Shown one piece after another: positions 45,407-54,015 of a stretch of DNA of 64,000 nt (the stretch's first letter is position 1; each line of letters begins with the position of its first letter). The notes beneath the pieces were generated by a model. The model ran no database searches, was not told the origin of the DNA, and saw only the letters and a list, made by a program, of their open reading frames with translations. The DNA lies in NCBI GenBank assembly GCA_035699745.1, contig DASSPH010000046.1:1-64000 (forward strand), given 5' to 3'. The stretch comes from Vicinamibacterales bacterium (GTDB lineage: Bacteria; Acidobacteriota; Vicinamibacteria; Vicinamibacterales; 2-12-FULL-66-21). Both the position numbers and the translations under genes were made by a program.

Positions 45407-46894
45407 TCACCCCTGGTTGAGTGATGCCCGCGTCGTCGCCGGTTCGATGACCAGCAGCGAGATCAGCAGCAGCAGCGCGGTGACGATCAGATGCGCCGCG
45501 GTTCCGTCCGCCGGGCCGGAGATGATGATGCCGAGCCCCATGAGGATGCCGACGAGCAGCGACTCGCAGAAGACCACCCACTGCAGGACTCGCCCGCGCA
45601 GCGCGATCAGCGCGGCGGGATGGACCTGCGAGACGAACCACATGTGGAGGCGCAGGGTGGTGGAAATCGTCGCCAGGACCAGGACGACCAGGAAGACGGG
45701 CGACCCGTACGGCGCGATCCACTGCCGGACGCGGTAGCCGACCTGCAGAACGACGGCGATCGTCATGATCGCCACGGCAACCTGATGGAACTTCCACCAC
45801 CACGCGCCTTGGAGCGACGGCGGAGCGGGGTCCGGTTTTGCCGCGGCGGGCTGCAGCCGGCGCAGGGCCTCGAGCAGTTCGGCCCCCGAGCCGTAGCGCG
45901 CCGCGGGATCGCCGCGCAGGCAGGTGCGGATGATGCGATCGAGGCCCTGTGGTTCGAGCGGGCGCGACAGCGGCGGGTCGTCCGATACGAGCCGTTCGAG
46001 CAGCGCCGCGGGGTCGCTGCCGCCGAACGGATGGCTGCCGGTCGCAAGCTCGTAGGCCATCACGCCGAAGGCGAAGATGTCGGCGCGCGCGTCGATCGGC
46101 CGGCCGCGCAGCTGCTCCGGTGCCATGTAGCCGGGCGTTCCGAGCTGCGTCCCGGTGAGCGTCAGGCCGTGCGCGCCGTTGCCGAGCGGCGGCGTGAGGT
46201 GGCGCGCGATCCCGAAATCGACGACCTTGATCCGTCCTTCTGCGGTACGCAGCACGTTGTCCGGCTTCAGATCGCGATGCACGATCCCGTGCTGATGCGC
46301 GGCGGCGAGCGCTTCGGCGATCTGCGTCAGCGTGTCGAGCAGCCCCTCGCGCGGCAGGTGTCCGGAGGCCAGCGCCGACCGCAGCGTCGCGCCGCGGACC
46401 AGCTCGCTGGCGATGAACAGGGTGCCGTCGATCTCCTCGAGCGCGTAGATGGTCGCGATCGACGGATGGGACAGCGCCGCCGCCGCGCGCGCTTCGCGCG
46501 CCAGACGCTCGCGCGCGACCGTATCGCGGCTGTAGGCGGGCGGCAGCATCTTCAGCGCGACGACGCGGCCGAGACGCTCGTCTTCGGCGGCGTAGACGAC
46601 GCCCATGCCGCCGCGGCCGACCTCTTCGCGGACGGCGTACGGACCGATGCGGCGCCCGGTCAGCGAGTTCTCGGCGGCGGTTTCCGACAGCAGCTCCGGC
46701 GCGTCGGCCCACGCCGACGACTCGAGGAACCCGCCGGATCGATCGTGGGCGCGGAGCATGGCGCGGACTTCGGCCGCCACCGCCGGGCGCTCTTCCGCCT
46801 CGCGCGCGAGCGCCTCCTCGCGCTTCGGAGGGGCCAGCTCCAGCACCTCCGCGAACAGCGCGTTCACGCGCGCCCAGTCGTCCCGCGCGGTCAC
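45407..46894 (-). CDS. Membrane Ser/Thr protein kinase
   Basis: A 495-residue kinase of the PknB/Hanks type. The catalytic domain spans about 87-345: GRGGMGVVYAAED with Lys115 in VALKML, HRDLKPDN at 206-213, DFG at 226-228, TPGYMAPEQL in the activation segment and an intact ADIFAFGVMAYEL. The N-terminal 75 residues are acidic/helical. Four hydrophobic segments after residue 370 anchor it in the membrane without an extracellular sensor. It follows the ECF sigma gene by 27 bases on the same strand, a common pair in this group. Confidence 0.92.
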   Translation of the reverse strand: MTARDDWARVNALFAEVLELAPPKREEALAREAEERPAVAAEVRAMLRAHDRSGGFLESSAWADAPELLSETAAENSLTGRRIGPYAVREEVGRGGMGVVYAAEDERLGRVVALKMLPPAYSRDTVARERLAREARAAAALSHPSIATIYALEEIDGTLFIASELVRGATLRSALASGHLPREGLLDTLTQIAEALAAAHQHGIVHRDLKPDNVLRTAEGRIKVVDFGIARHLTPPLGNGAHGLTLTGTQLGTPGYMAPEQLRGRPIDARADIFAFGVMAYELATGSHPFGGSDPAALLERLVSDDPPLSRPLEPQGLDRIIRTCLRGDPAARYGSGAELLEALRRLQPAAAKPDPAPPSLQGAWWWKFHQVAVAIMTIAVVLQVGYRVRQWIAPYGSPVFLVVLVLATISTTLRLHMWFVSQVHPAALIALRGRVLQWVVFCESLLVGILMGLGIIISGPADGTAAHLIVTALLLLISLLVIEPATTRASLNQG

Positions 46895-46921
46895 GTCGTT
46901 ACCCGCGTGGTCCGGGGCGGA

Positions 46922-47482
46922 TCACGGCTCCAGCTCTTTCGCGAGCCACGCGCGCGCGGCGGCCCAGTGCCGCTTGACGGTGGCGGGGGAAATCTTCATC
47001 GCCTCGGCGGTCTCCTCGATCGAGAGTCCGCCGAAGTAGCGCAGCTCGACGATTCGCGCCTGCCCGGCATCGAGCTCGGCGAGACGATCCAGGGCGGCGT
47101 CGAGCGCCAGCATGTCGACCGATTGTGCCGGTGCCGGCGCCGGCAGCGCTTCGTCGAACGTGACGCGCGGCTGGCCGCCGCCGCGCTTCAGCGCGTGCCG
47201 CGCGCGGGCGCGCTCGATCAGGATCTGGCGCATCGCGTGCGCCGCGATGGCGCAGAAGTGCGCGCGGTTCTGCCAGCGCTCGGGGCGATCCTTGAGCAGC
47301 TTGAGGTAGGCCTCGTGGACGAGCGCCGTCGGCTGCAGCGTCTGGCCGGGGCGCTCCCCCTTGAGGTAGTGCGCCGCGAGGCGCCGCAGCTCGGCGTAGA
47401 CGAGCGGCATCAGCGCCTCGAGCGCGGGAGCATCTCCGCGCGTCGCCCGATCGACCAGGTCGTCGAACGGCGCGGGATCCAT
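46922..47482 (-). CDS. ECF sigma factor (kinase-linked type)
   Basis: A 186-residue sigma factor of the type found with Ser/Thr kinases in Acidobacteria. Region 2 spans about 5-75 (VYAELRRLAAHYLKGERPG, LVHEAYLKLL) and region 4 about 110-180 (LAELDAGQARIVELRYFGGL, SIEETAEAMKISPATVKRHW). Its start shares a base with the cyclophilin stop and it precedes the kinase gene, so transcription of all three is probably joined. Control is likely by kinase phosphorylation rather than an anti-sigma protein, which is absent. Confidence 0.9.
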   Translation of the reverse strand: MDPAPFDDLVDRATRGDAPALEALMPLVYAELRRLAAHYLKGERPGQTLQPTALVHEAYLKLLKDRPERWQNRAHFCAIAAHAMRQILIERARARHALKRGGGQPRVTFDEALPAPAPAQSVDMLALDAALDRLAELDAGQARIVELRYFGGLSIEETAEAMKISPATVKRHWAAARAWLAKELEP

Positions 47483-47997
47483 CAGGCCGTCCGCTCGATG
47501 GAGACTTTGTTGATCACGACCGGCGTCACCGGCCGATCCTGCCGGCCGGTGGGAACGGCGCCGATCTTCTTCACGACGTCCAGCCCTTCGACCACCTCAC
47601 CGAACACGGAGTGCCGGCGATCGAGATGCGGCGTCGGTCCGAGGGTGATGAAGAACTGGCTGCCGTTGGTGTTCGGCCCGGCATTCGCCATCGACAGGAT
47701 TCCCGCCTTGTCGTGCCGCAGCTGCGGATGGAACTCGTCCGCGAAGTTGTAGCCAGGCCCGCCGGTGCCCTGGCCGAGCGGATCGCCGCCCTGAATCATG
47801 AAGCCGTTGATGACGCGGTGGAAGATGATGCCGTCGTAGAACGGGGCCTTCTTGCGCTCGCCGGTCTTCGGATCCCGCCATTCCTTGGTGCCCTCGGCGA
47901 GCCCGACGAAATTGCCCACCGTGTTCGGTGCCTCCTGGTCGAACAGGCGGATCTTGAAATTGCCTTCGGTCGTCTCGAACTTTGCGTAGGTTGCCAC
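47482..47997 (-). CDS. Peptidyl-prolyl cis-trans isomerase, cyclophilin type
   Basis: A 171-residue cyclophilin without a signal peptide, so probably cytoplasmic. It carries the family blocks [20 protein letters not shown] and [20 protein letters not shown]. The Arg-Phe-His active-site neighbourhood is present. It speeds proline isomerisation during folding. The only oddity is a short charged insert, [16 protein letters not shown], near residue 38. It is upstream of an ECF sigma/kinase pair with a one-base overlap. Confidence 0.95.
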   Translation of the reverse strand: MATYAKFETTEGNFKIRLFDQEAPNTVGNFVGLAEGTKEWRDPKTGERKKAPFYDGIIFHRVINGFMIQGGDPLGQGTGGPGYNFADEFHPQLRHDKAGILSMANAGPNTNGSQFFITLGPTPHLDRRHSVFGEVVEGLDVVKKIGAVPTGRQDRPVTPVVINKVSIERTA

Positions 47998-48038
47998 ATC
48001 ACCTCCGTGTGAACCCGGAGATTATCCCACTCGTATAG

Positions 48039-48082
48039 GTACGAAGGTTTTCGTTGACACTACGAAGGTTGTCGTAGATACT
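48039..48082 (+). promoter_or_regulatory. Promoter with two BlaI-type operators for the blaI-blaR1 operon
   Basis: A TTGACA -35 (48054-48059), 17-base spacer and GATACT -10 (48077-48082) precede the BlaI-like gene by nine bases. Two dyads overlap it: ACGAA-GGTT-TTCGT (48041-48054), just before the -35, and CTACGA-AGGTTG-TCGTAG (48060-48077), within the spacer. They share the core TACGAAGGTT-x-TCGT and begin 21 bases apart, about two helical turns, as for cooperatively bound dimers. Repressor binding here would block RNA polymerase. Confidence 0.85.
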
Positions 48083-48090
48083 CCGCTCCT

Positions 48091-48504
48091 ATGTCCCGAG
48101 CCACCGTCCCGAAGCCGACCGACGCCGAACTGGCGATCCTGCGGATCCTGTGGGATCGCGGTCCCAGCACCGTCCGGCAGGTCCACGAGATTCTCGCCGC
48201 CGAGCGGACGGCCGCCTATACGACGGCCTTGAAGCTCCTGCAGATCATGACGGAGAAGGGGCTGGTGGAGCGCGACGAGCGCGACCGCACGCACATCTAT
48301 CGCGCGCGCCTCAGCGAGGAAGTCACGCAGCGGCAGCTCCTCCGCGATCTGCTGGAGCGCGCCTTCGGCGGCTCGTCGGGCAAGCTCGTGATGCAGGCGC
48401 TCGCCACGAAACGTGCGTCCGCGGAAGAGCTGCGCGACATCCGGAAGGCGATCGACAGCGCCAGGAACGACAGGGAGGTCCGCGATGTTGACACCCGCGA
48501 TTGA
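48091..48504 (+). CDS. BlaI/MecI/CopY-family transcriptional repressor
   Basis: A 137-residue winged-helix protein: PTDAELAILRILWDRGPSTV, YTTALKLLQIMTEKGLVERD, then a C-terminal dimerisation helix. BlaI-type repressors bind short dyads and are inactivated by cleavage by the partner M56 peptidase. The matching dyads lie at its own promoter, so it is probably autoregulated. The BlaR1-type gene overlaps its end by 20 bases. Confidence 0.94.
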   Translation: MSRATVPKPTDAELAILRILWDRGPSTVRQVHEILAAERTAAYTTALKLLQIMTEKGLVERDERDRTHIYRARLSEEVTQRQLLRDLLERAFGGSSGKLVMQALATKRASAEELRDIRKAIDSARNDREVRDVDTRD

Positions 48505-51142
48505 CACGCTGCTCCAGCAGCCGGCCCCGCAGGCGGTGGGCTGGGCGCTGCTCCAGTTCGTGTGGCAGGGAGCCGCGATCGGCGTGCTGACTGCCCTCGC
48601 CCTCGCCGTGCTTCGCCGCAGCGCCTCCGACGTTCGGTACGTGGTGGCGACCAGCGGCCTCGCGCTGATGCTGACGCTGCCGATCGTCACCGGCGTGCAG
48701 AGGTACCAGTCGCTCGGCCTCGTCAGCGACGCCGGAGCCGCAAGTGCCGCTCAGCCGCCCGTGATCGACAGCAGCGTCGCGTTGGGCGGCGGACCGGCGG
48801 CGAGCGGCAGCGAGGTCGCGGCGTCCGCGCCGGTGCGCACCGCCTCGTGGCGTGCGCTGGCGCTCGATCGCATGCGCGCGGTGCGCATCGAGCCGCTGCT
48901 TCCGTCGCTGATGCTCGCATGGCTGATCGGCGTGTCGCTGCTCAGCCTGCGGCTGCTGACCGGTTGGTGGTGGATTCAGCGTCTGCGCACGCACGGCGTC
49001 AGCACCGCGGATGACGCCTGCCGGCGCATGGCCGCCCGCCTGTCGCGGCGGCTGCACATCACGCGCGCGATCACTCTGCTCGAGTCGACGCTGGTCGACG
49101 TCCCGACGGTGATCGGATTCGTGCGGCCGGTGATACTGCTGCCGGCCAGTGTGCTCGGCGGCCTGACGCCGCAGCAGCTCGAAGCCATCCTGGCGCACGA
49201 GCTCGCGCACATCCGGCGCCACGACTACGTCGTGAACCTGCTGCAGACGCTCGTCGAGACCGTGCTCTTCTATCATCCGGCGGTGTGGTGGGTCTCACGC
49301 CGGATCCGCGTGGAGCGCGAGAACTGCTGCGACGATCTCGCGGTGTCGCTGTGCGGCGATCCGGTCGCCTATGCCAGCGCGCTGGCCGATCTGGAAGCGC
49401 TGCGCTCCGGTCCCGCGCCGGATCATCACATCGCGATGGCGGCGACGGGCGGCTCGCTGCTGGAGCGGGTGCGCCGCCTGCTCGGCGCTCCGTCATCGCA
49501 CACTGTCCGCGGGCCCGCGTGGCTTGCCGGCACCGTTGCGCTGCTGTTGATCGGCGGCATCGCCGTCGACCCGGACACCCTCCAGGCCGGGCAGTCGTCC
49601 GTAGCGACGACGAGTTCGTACGCCACCCTGCAGCGCGTCCCGTTCGCCCCCCCGCCCGCGCCCCCCGCCCCGCCGGCTCCGCCCGCGCCGCCATCGGCAG
49701 AACCCGGAGCCCCGCGTGAACCCGCACTCGAACCCGGAGAACCCGAACCCGTAGAACCCGAACCCGTAGAACCCGTAGAACCCGTAGAACCCGTAGAACC
49801 CGTAGAACCCGGAGAACCCGTGCCCCCCGTGCCCCCCGTGCCCCCCGCCCCCCCGGCGCCGGACGGCCGCCAGAGCATCAGCCACCACGCGGACGACACC
49901 CGCGGCACGTGGGTCTGGTCGAGCAACGGCGAGAAGCTCGAGGTGAAGTACGCGGGCGCGTTCGAATTCTCGGACGACGACAGCGACGTTCGTCAGATCT
50001 CGCCGGGCGGCTATCTCAAGATCACGGACGGGAACTGGATCGGCCGCCATTCGGTCGAGATCAGCGAGCGCGGCGGGCAGCTCGAGCGCCGCTATTTCGT
50101 GAACGGGTCCGAGCGGCCGTTCGAGCCGGCGGGGCGCACCTGGCTGCAGCAGAACCTGCCGAAGTTCGTGCGCAACACCGGCATCGGCGCCCCGGCGCGG
50201 GTCGCGCGCTTCCTCCGCAGCGGCGGCGTGGCCGCGGTGATGAGCGAGATCGGCCGCATTCAGTCCACCTACGTGAAGGGGCTGTACTTCCGTGAGCTGT
50301 TCAAGCAGGCCACGCTCACGCCCGAACAGTACAAGCAGGTGATGGTGCAGGCCTCCGGCGAGATGCGCAGTTCCAGTTACGAGCTCGCGCAGCTGCTCAT
50401 CGCCATCGCCGACAAACTGCCGGCCGACGACGCGTCGCGGCGCGCCTACTTCCAGGCCGCTTCCGGCATCGGCTCCGATTACGAGCTGCGTCGTGTGTAT
50501 TCGGCGATGCTCAAGCGCGGACCGGTCAGCTCCGGGACGCTCGCCGCGATCCTCGAGAACACCGCGACGATCCAGTCGAACTACGAGCTGTCCGAGCTGC
50601 TCCGCCAGATCCTGTCGCAGCAGCCGCTCGACGAACGCAACCGCGCCGCGTTCTTCCGCGTCGTCGGCACCATCCAGAGCGACTACGAGCGGCGCCGCGT
50701 GCTCAGCGCCGCGGTGAGCGACACGCAGCCGAGCGATCAGGCGCTGCTCGCGTCGGCGCTGACGGCCGCAGCGCCGATGAGCAGCAGCTACGAAACGGCG
50801 TCGTTCCTGCTCGAGGTGCTGAAGCAGAACGGCGTCGAGGGGGCCGCGCGCGGTCCCTTCTTCAAGACCGTCGCGGCGGTGAGCTCCGGCTACGAGCGCG
50901 GCCGCGTGCTGCAGGCGGTCGTCCGCAACCCGGCGGCCGGTGCCGAGACGCTGCGGGAGGTGCTGCGCGCCTCGAGCGGCATGAGCGGCTACGAACTGTC
51001 GCAGCTGCTGCAGCTGATCGCCCGCACCCATTCGCTCAGCGGCGACGTGCGCGACGCCTACCTCGCGTCCGCCGAGCGGCTCTCGGGGTACGAGCAGGAT
51101 CAGGTGTTCGCCGCCCTGGTCAAGAACGAGCGACGAAAGTAG
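48485..51142 (+). CDS. M56 (BlaR1-type) metallopeptidase sensor with S-x-Y-E repeat domain
   Basis: An 885-residue membrane protein. Hydrophobic segments lie near 18-45, 55-75 and 136-160. The zinc site HELAH is at 238-242 with Glu279 as likely third ligand (ERENCCDD). A further membrane segment occurs near 360. A Pro/Glu/Val-rich linker (about 390-460) carries a tandem 9-base repeat. Instead of a penicillin-binding sensor, the C-terminus (about 590-880) holds eight or nine repeats near 35 residues long, each with an S-x-Y-E-type block (GSDYELRRV, SNYELSELL, SGYERGRVL). The sensed signal is unknown. ATG 48485 lies within blaI. Confidence 0.85.
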   Translation: MLTPAIDTLLQQPAPQAVGWALLQFVWQGAAIGVLTALALAVLRRSASDVRYVVATSGLALMLTLPIVTGVQRYQSLGLVSDAGAASAAQPPVIDSSVALGGGPAASGSEVAASAPVRTASWRALALDRMRAVRIEPLLPSLMLAWLIGVSLLSLRLLTGWWWIQRLRTHGVSTADDACRRMAARLSRRLHITRAITLLESTLVDVPTVIGFVRPVILLPASVLGGLTPQQLEAILAHELAHIRRHDYVVNLLQTLVETVLFYHPAVWWVSRRIRVERENCCDDLAVSLCGDPVAYASALADLEALRSGPAPDHHIAMAATGGSLLERVRRLLGAPSSHTVRGPAWLAGTVALLLIGGIAVDPDTLQAGQSSVATTSSYATLQRVPFAPPPAPPAPPAPPAPPSAEPGAPREPALEPGEPEPVEPEPVEPVEPVEPVEPVEPGEPVPPVPPVPPAPPAPDGRQSISHHADDTRGTWVWSSNGEKLEVKYAGAFEFSDDDSDVRQISPGGYLKITDGNWIGRHSVEISERGGQLERRYFVNGSERPFEPAGRTWLQQNLPKFVRNTGIGAPARVARFLRSGGVAAVMSEIGRIQSTYVKGLYFRELFKQATLTPEQYKQVMVQASGEMRSSSYELAQLLIAIADKLPADDASRRAYFQAASGIGSDYELRRVYSAMLKRGPVSSGTLAAILENTATIQSNYELSELLRQILSQQPLDERNRAAFFRVVGTIQSDYERRRVLSAAVSDTQPSDQALLASALTAAAPMSSSYETASFLLEVLKQNGVEGAARGPFFKTVAAVSSGYERGRVLQAVVRNPAAGAETLREVLRASSGMSGYELSQLLQLIARTHSLSGDVRDAYLASAERLSGYEQDQVFAALVKNERRK
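49751..49846 (+). repeat. 9-base tandem repeats within blaR1-type gene
   Basis: GTAGAACCC occurs at 49751 and then five times in perfect tandem at 49766-49810. GTGCCCCCC follows three times at 49820-49846. Both are in frame and encode the Val-Glu-Pro and Val-Pro-Pro runs of the linker. Length changes by slippage would add or remove three-residue units without breaking the frame. Confidence 0.85.
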
Positions 51143-51144
51143 AC

Positions 51145-51179
51145 GCCGGAAGCCGGAAGCCGGCCGCTGCCAGCCGGCA
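51145..51179. repeat. Degenerate heptad repeat (5 units)
   Basis: GCCGGAA-GCCGGAA-GCCGGCC-GCTGCCA-GCCGGCA fills the gap between the BlaR1-type gene and the histidine kinase gene. It belongs to the same family as the heptads at 36525 and 61608. Confidence 0.5.
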
Positions 51180-51196
51180 GCCAGTACAATTCGGCA

Positions 51197-52312
51197 ATGC
51201 GGGATCCCGTGCTCGATGGTGCATTCGACGCGATCATCACCATGAGCGCGGACGGCGCCGTCGTCGACTTGAACGCGGCGGCGGAGCGCATGTTCGAGGT
51301 GACGCGCGAACAGGCCGTCGGCCGCGAGCTTGCCGCCCTGATCATCCCGGAAGAACAGCGTGAGGAGCACCGCCGCGCGCTGGCGGCGTTCCGCGTCGGC
51401 GCCCCCTCCCGCATCGTCGGGCGCCGGCTCGAGCTGTACGGCCTCCGCGGCGGGACGGAGCGGTTCCCGCTCGAGCTGTCGGTCTCGCGCGTCGACACGC
51501 CTGCCGGGCCGGTGTTCGCGGCGTGGATCCGCGATCTCAGCGAACGGCGCGCCGCCGAAGAGGCGCTCCGCCACAGCGAGCTGCAGCTCCGGCAGGCGCA
51601 GAAGATGGAGGCGGTCGGCCGGCTCGCCGGCGGCGTGGCGCACGACTTCAACAACGTGCTCACCGCGATCTTCGGCTACGCGGATCTGCTGCTCGACGGC
51701 TTCGCGGCGGAGGATCCGCGCCGCGCCGACGTCGAGGAGATCAAGCGGGCGGCCAACCGCGCCGCCGCGCTCACGCGGCAGCTGCTCGCGTTCAGCCGCA
51801 AGCAGGTGATGCAGCCGCGCCGGCTGAACCTCAACGACATCATCCAGAACATCCAGAAGCTGCTGGGCAAGCTGCTCGGCGACGAGGTGGAGCTGCGGGT
51901 CGAGACGGATCCGCTGCTCGGCGACGTCAGGGCGGATCCCGGACAACTGGAGCAGGTGCTGATGAACCTCGCGGCCAACGCGCGCGACGCGATGCCCGAG
52001 GGAGGCAGGGTCACGATTGTGACCGCCAATCAGGACCTGCGCCTCGAAGACACGGCGGGACTCGTCGGGCTCGTGCCCGGGTCGTTCGTGACGCTCACCG
52101 TGTCGGACACCGGCCACGGCATCCCGGAGCAGGTGCGCCGCCACATCTTCGAGCCGTTCTACACCACCAAGGCACAGGGGAAGGGGACCGGCCTGGGGCT
52201 GGCGACGGTCTACGGGATCGTGAAGCAGAGCGGCGGGTGGATTTACCTGAACGAGGCGCCGGGACCAGGCGCCTCGTTCCGGATCTATCTGCCGCGGCTC
52301 GATGCGGCGTAG
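51197..52312 (+). CDS. PAS-domain sensor histidine kinase
   Basis: A 371-residue soluble kinase. A PAS domain (about 5-115) is followed by a HisKA segment, VGRLAGGVAHDFNNVLTAI, with the phospho-acceptor His149. The ATPase domain has the N box (NLAANARDAMP), G1 (DTGHGIP), F (FYTTK) and G2 (GKGTGLGLA). It has no receiver or response regulator gene beside it, so its partner must lie elsewhere. The PAS domain suggests cytoplasmic sensing of a small ligand or redox state. Confidence 0.92.
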   Translation: MRDPVLDGAFDAIITMSADGAVVDLNAAAERMFEVTREQAVGRELAALIIPEEQREEHRRALAAFRVGAPSRIVGRRLELYGLRGGTERFPLELSVSRVDTPAGPVFAAWIRDLSERRAAEEALRHSELQLRQAQKMEAVGRLAGGVAHDFNNVLTAIFGYADLLLDGFAAEDPRRADVEEIKRAANRAAALTRQLLAFSRKQVMQPRRLNLNDIIQNIQKLLGKLLGDEVELRVETDPLLGDVRADPGQLEQVLMNLAANARDAMPEGGRVTIVTANQDLRLEDTAGLVGLVPGSFVTLTVSDTGHGIPEQVRRHIFEPFYTTKAQGKGTGLGLATVYGIVKQSGGWIYLNEAPGPGASFRIYLPRLDAA

Positions 52313-52321
52313 CGCGGCGGG

Positions 52322-53314
52322 TTACTTCTTCTCTTTATAGTCCGCCGGCACCGCCAGATCGGTCGCGGCGACGGACTTCGAGATGTCGAGCAGCTGGTGG
52401 ATCGAGGTGAAGATCGTCGCCCGCTGTTTCGGATCCTCTTTCTTCATCAGCTTCTTCGCGAGCAGGCCGCCGATGCCGCCGCCGCCCGACTTCTGCTGAT
52501 CCGCCTTGGCCTGCGCCAGCTGCTCGTCGCTCAGCACCGCCTCGAACGTCATCGTCGTATCGAGCGGCGTGCCGGCGAGCTTGTCCCCTTCCTTCTGCAT
52601 CCGTTCCATCGCTTTGGCGACGAGCGGATACATCGCCAGCACCGCGGACATCTGCTCCGCCGACATCGCGGCGGTCTGCGGGCCCTGAAGCTGCTTCCAG
52701 TACTTCATCTCGAATTCGGCCAGCTCCTTGAGCTCCGGAATCTGCGGGCCCAGCCACATGTCGTTGGTCATCACCATGCCGCCTGACTCTTCGAGCTTGC
52801 GCCCCTTCTCGCGGACGGTGATGGTCACGATCGTATTGCGCGCGTCGTAGCCGGCGATCTGTCGGCGCTGGCCGGTGTCCTTGACGTCGAAGTCGACCTC
52901 GAATTCCTTCGCCGGCTTCTGCTCCTGCGGCCGCTCGGACGGGTCCTTGCCCGACTCCTTTTCCGCTTCCTTTCTGGCGCGCTCCTGCGCTTCGCGCATC
53001 CGGCGGCGGATCTCGTCGAACGTGGTGACGGTGTACTGTTTCTTCTTGGCGTCGAGCTCGTAGACCTTTTCTTCCGTGAGATCGACGATGGTGCCGCCGT
53101 TGTCGTTGAGCGAGGCCTTGCGGTTCCCCTTCACGGCCGTGCGGCTTTCGATCCCCTCTTTCGCGTTCTTGCCGCCAAAGAGGTTGAACATGCGCCCGAG
53201 CATGCCCTCGAACTTGACCTGCGTCTTCTCGCGCGTCTTGACCTCGGCGTAGGCCGGGACCGCCAGCGTCATCAGCGGCAGCGCGACCAGACCCATCCTC
53301 ACCAGGCGTTTCAT
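52322..53314 (-). CDS. Hypothetical secreted protein
   Basis: A 330-residue protein with a signal peptide (1-23, ending AYAEV). The middle is highly charged and helical (REAQERARKEAEKESGKD near 105-130). Beta-rich ends include KTREKTQVKFEGMLGRMFNLF and EVDFDVKDTGQRRQIAGYDA. The GLLAKKLMKKEDPK region is basic. I do not recognise a family, though such LolA/DUF-like periplasmic proteins often handle lipids or matrix. It is divergent from the ECF gene at 53386 (71-base gap). Confidence 0.58.
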   Translation of the reverse strand: MKRLVRMGLVALPLMTLAVPAYAEVKTREKTQVKFEGMLGRMFNLFGGKNAKEGIESRTAVKGNRKASLNDNGGTIVDLTEEKVYELDAKKKQYTVTTFDEIRRRMREAQERARKEAEKESGKDPSERPQEQKPAKEFEVDFDVKDTGQRRQIAGYDARNTIVTITVREKGRKLEESGGMVMTNDMWLGPQIPELKELAEFEMKYWKQLQGPQTAAMSAEQMSAVLAMYPLVAKAMERMQKEGDKLAGTPLDTTMTFEAVLSDEQLAQAKADQQKSGGGGIGGLLAKKLMKKEDPKQRATIFTSIHQLLDISKSVAATDLAVPADYKEKK

Positions 53315-53385
53315 TCGGACCCTCCGTGTTCGGCGTTTGATCTGACGGAGCCGACATTGTACACAGTCCGTGTTAACGGCTCAGG

Positions 53386-54015
53386 ATGTCCCGCGTCATC
53401 CCTCCCAGCGGCGCCGGCGCGCCTGATACTGACATTGCTGTGATCGGCGACAGGGCCGCGGTCACGCGGTTTCCGGCGGGCCACGCGGCCGAGGACGGCG
53501 CGCTCGTTCGCGCGGCGCGGCGCGGCGACGCCTCCGCCTTCGCGCGGCTGTACGATCGCTATGCGCGGATCGTGCATGCGGCGCTGCTGGCCCGCGTCCC
53601 GCGGCAGGATGTGGAGGACCTGGTTCAGGACGTGTTTCTCGCCGCCTGGAGACGCCTCGACGATTTGCGCGATCCGGCGGCGTTCGGCGGGTGGATCGCG
53701 AGGATCGCGCGCAACCGCGCGACCGACTCGCGCCGGCGCAGCGCGGATTTCGTCGAGCTGCCGGCTGATCTGCAGGGTCCGGGCGCGGCGTCGGCGGAAC
53801 TGGAAGCGCACGCGGCGCTCGACGCGATCCGCGCACTGCCGGAGGCATATCGTGAAACACTGCTGCTCCGTCTCGTCGAGGGGCTCACCGGCCCGGAGAT
53901 CGCGGAGCGCACCGGCCTGACGCCAGCGTCGGTGCGCGTCAACCTGCATCGGGGGATGAAGCTGTTGCGGGAGCGATTGGGCGGAGGACCCGCGGCCGCG
54001 CGCGAAGAGCGATGA
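53386..54015 (+). CDS. ECF sigma factor (anti-sigma/FecR type)
   Basis: A 209-residue sigma factor. Region 2 spans about 40-115 (FARLYDRYARIVHAALLARV, DVEDLVQDVFLAAWRRLDD) and region 4 about 140-195 (RALPEAYRETLLLRLVEGLT, IAERTGLTPASVRVNLHRGM). It heads a row of genes each joined to the next by overlaps of a few bases. The FecR-like protein encoded next (four-base overlap) is the likely anti-sigma or membrane signal partner. Confidence 0.92.
   Translation: MSRVIPPSGAGAPDTDIAVIGDRAAVTRFPAGHAAEDGALVRAARRGDASAFARLYDRYARIVHAALLARVPRQDVEDLVQDVFLAAWRRLDDLRDPAAFGGWIARIARNRATDSRRRSADFVELPADLQGPGAASAELEAHAALDAIRALPEAYRETLLLRLVEGLTGPEIAERTGLTPASVRVNLHRGMKLLRERLGGGPAAAREER

Noticed and set aside
49751-49846. 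CRISPR-like direct repeats
   Set aside because: Units are 9 bases, have no spacers and lie in frame within a gene.
49493-52144. 883-codon frame antisense to the BlaR1-type and histidine kinase genes
   Set aside because: It is the complement of well-recognised domains and has low-complexity composition; no start signal.
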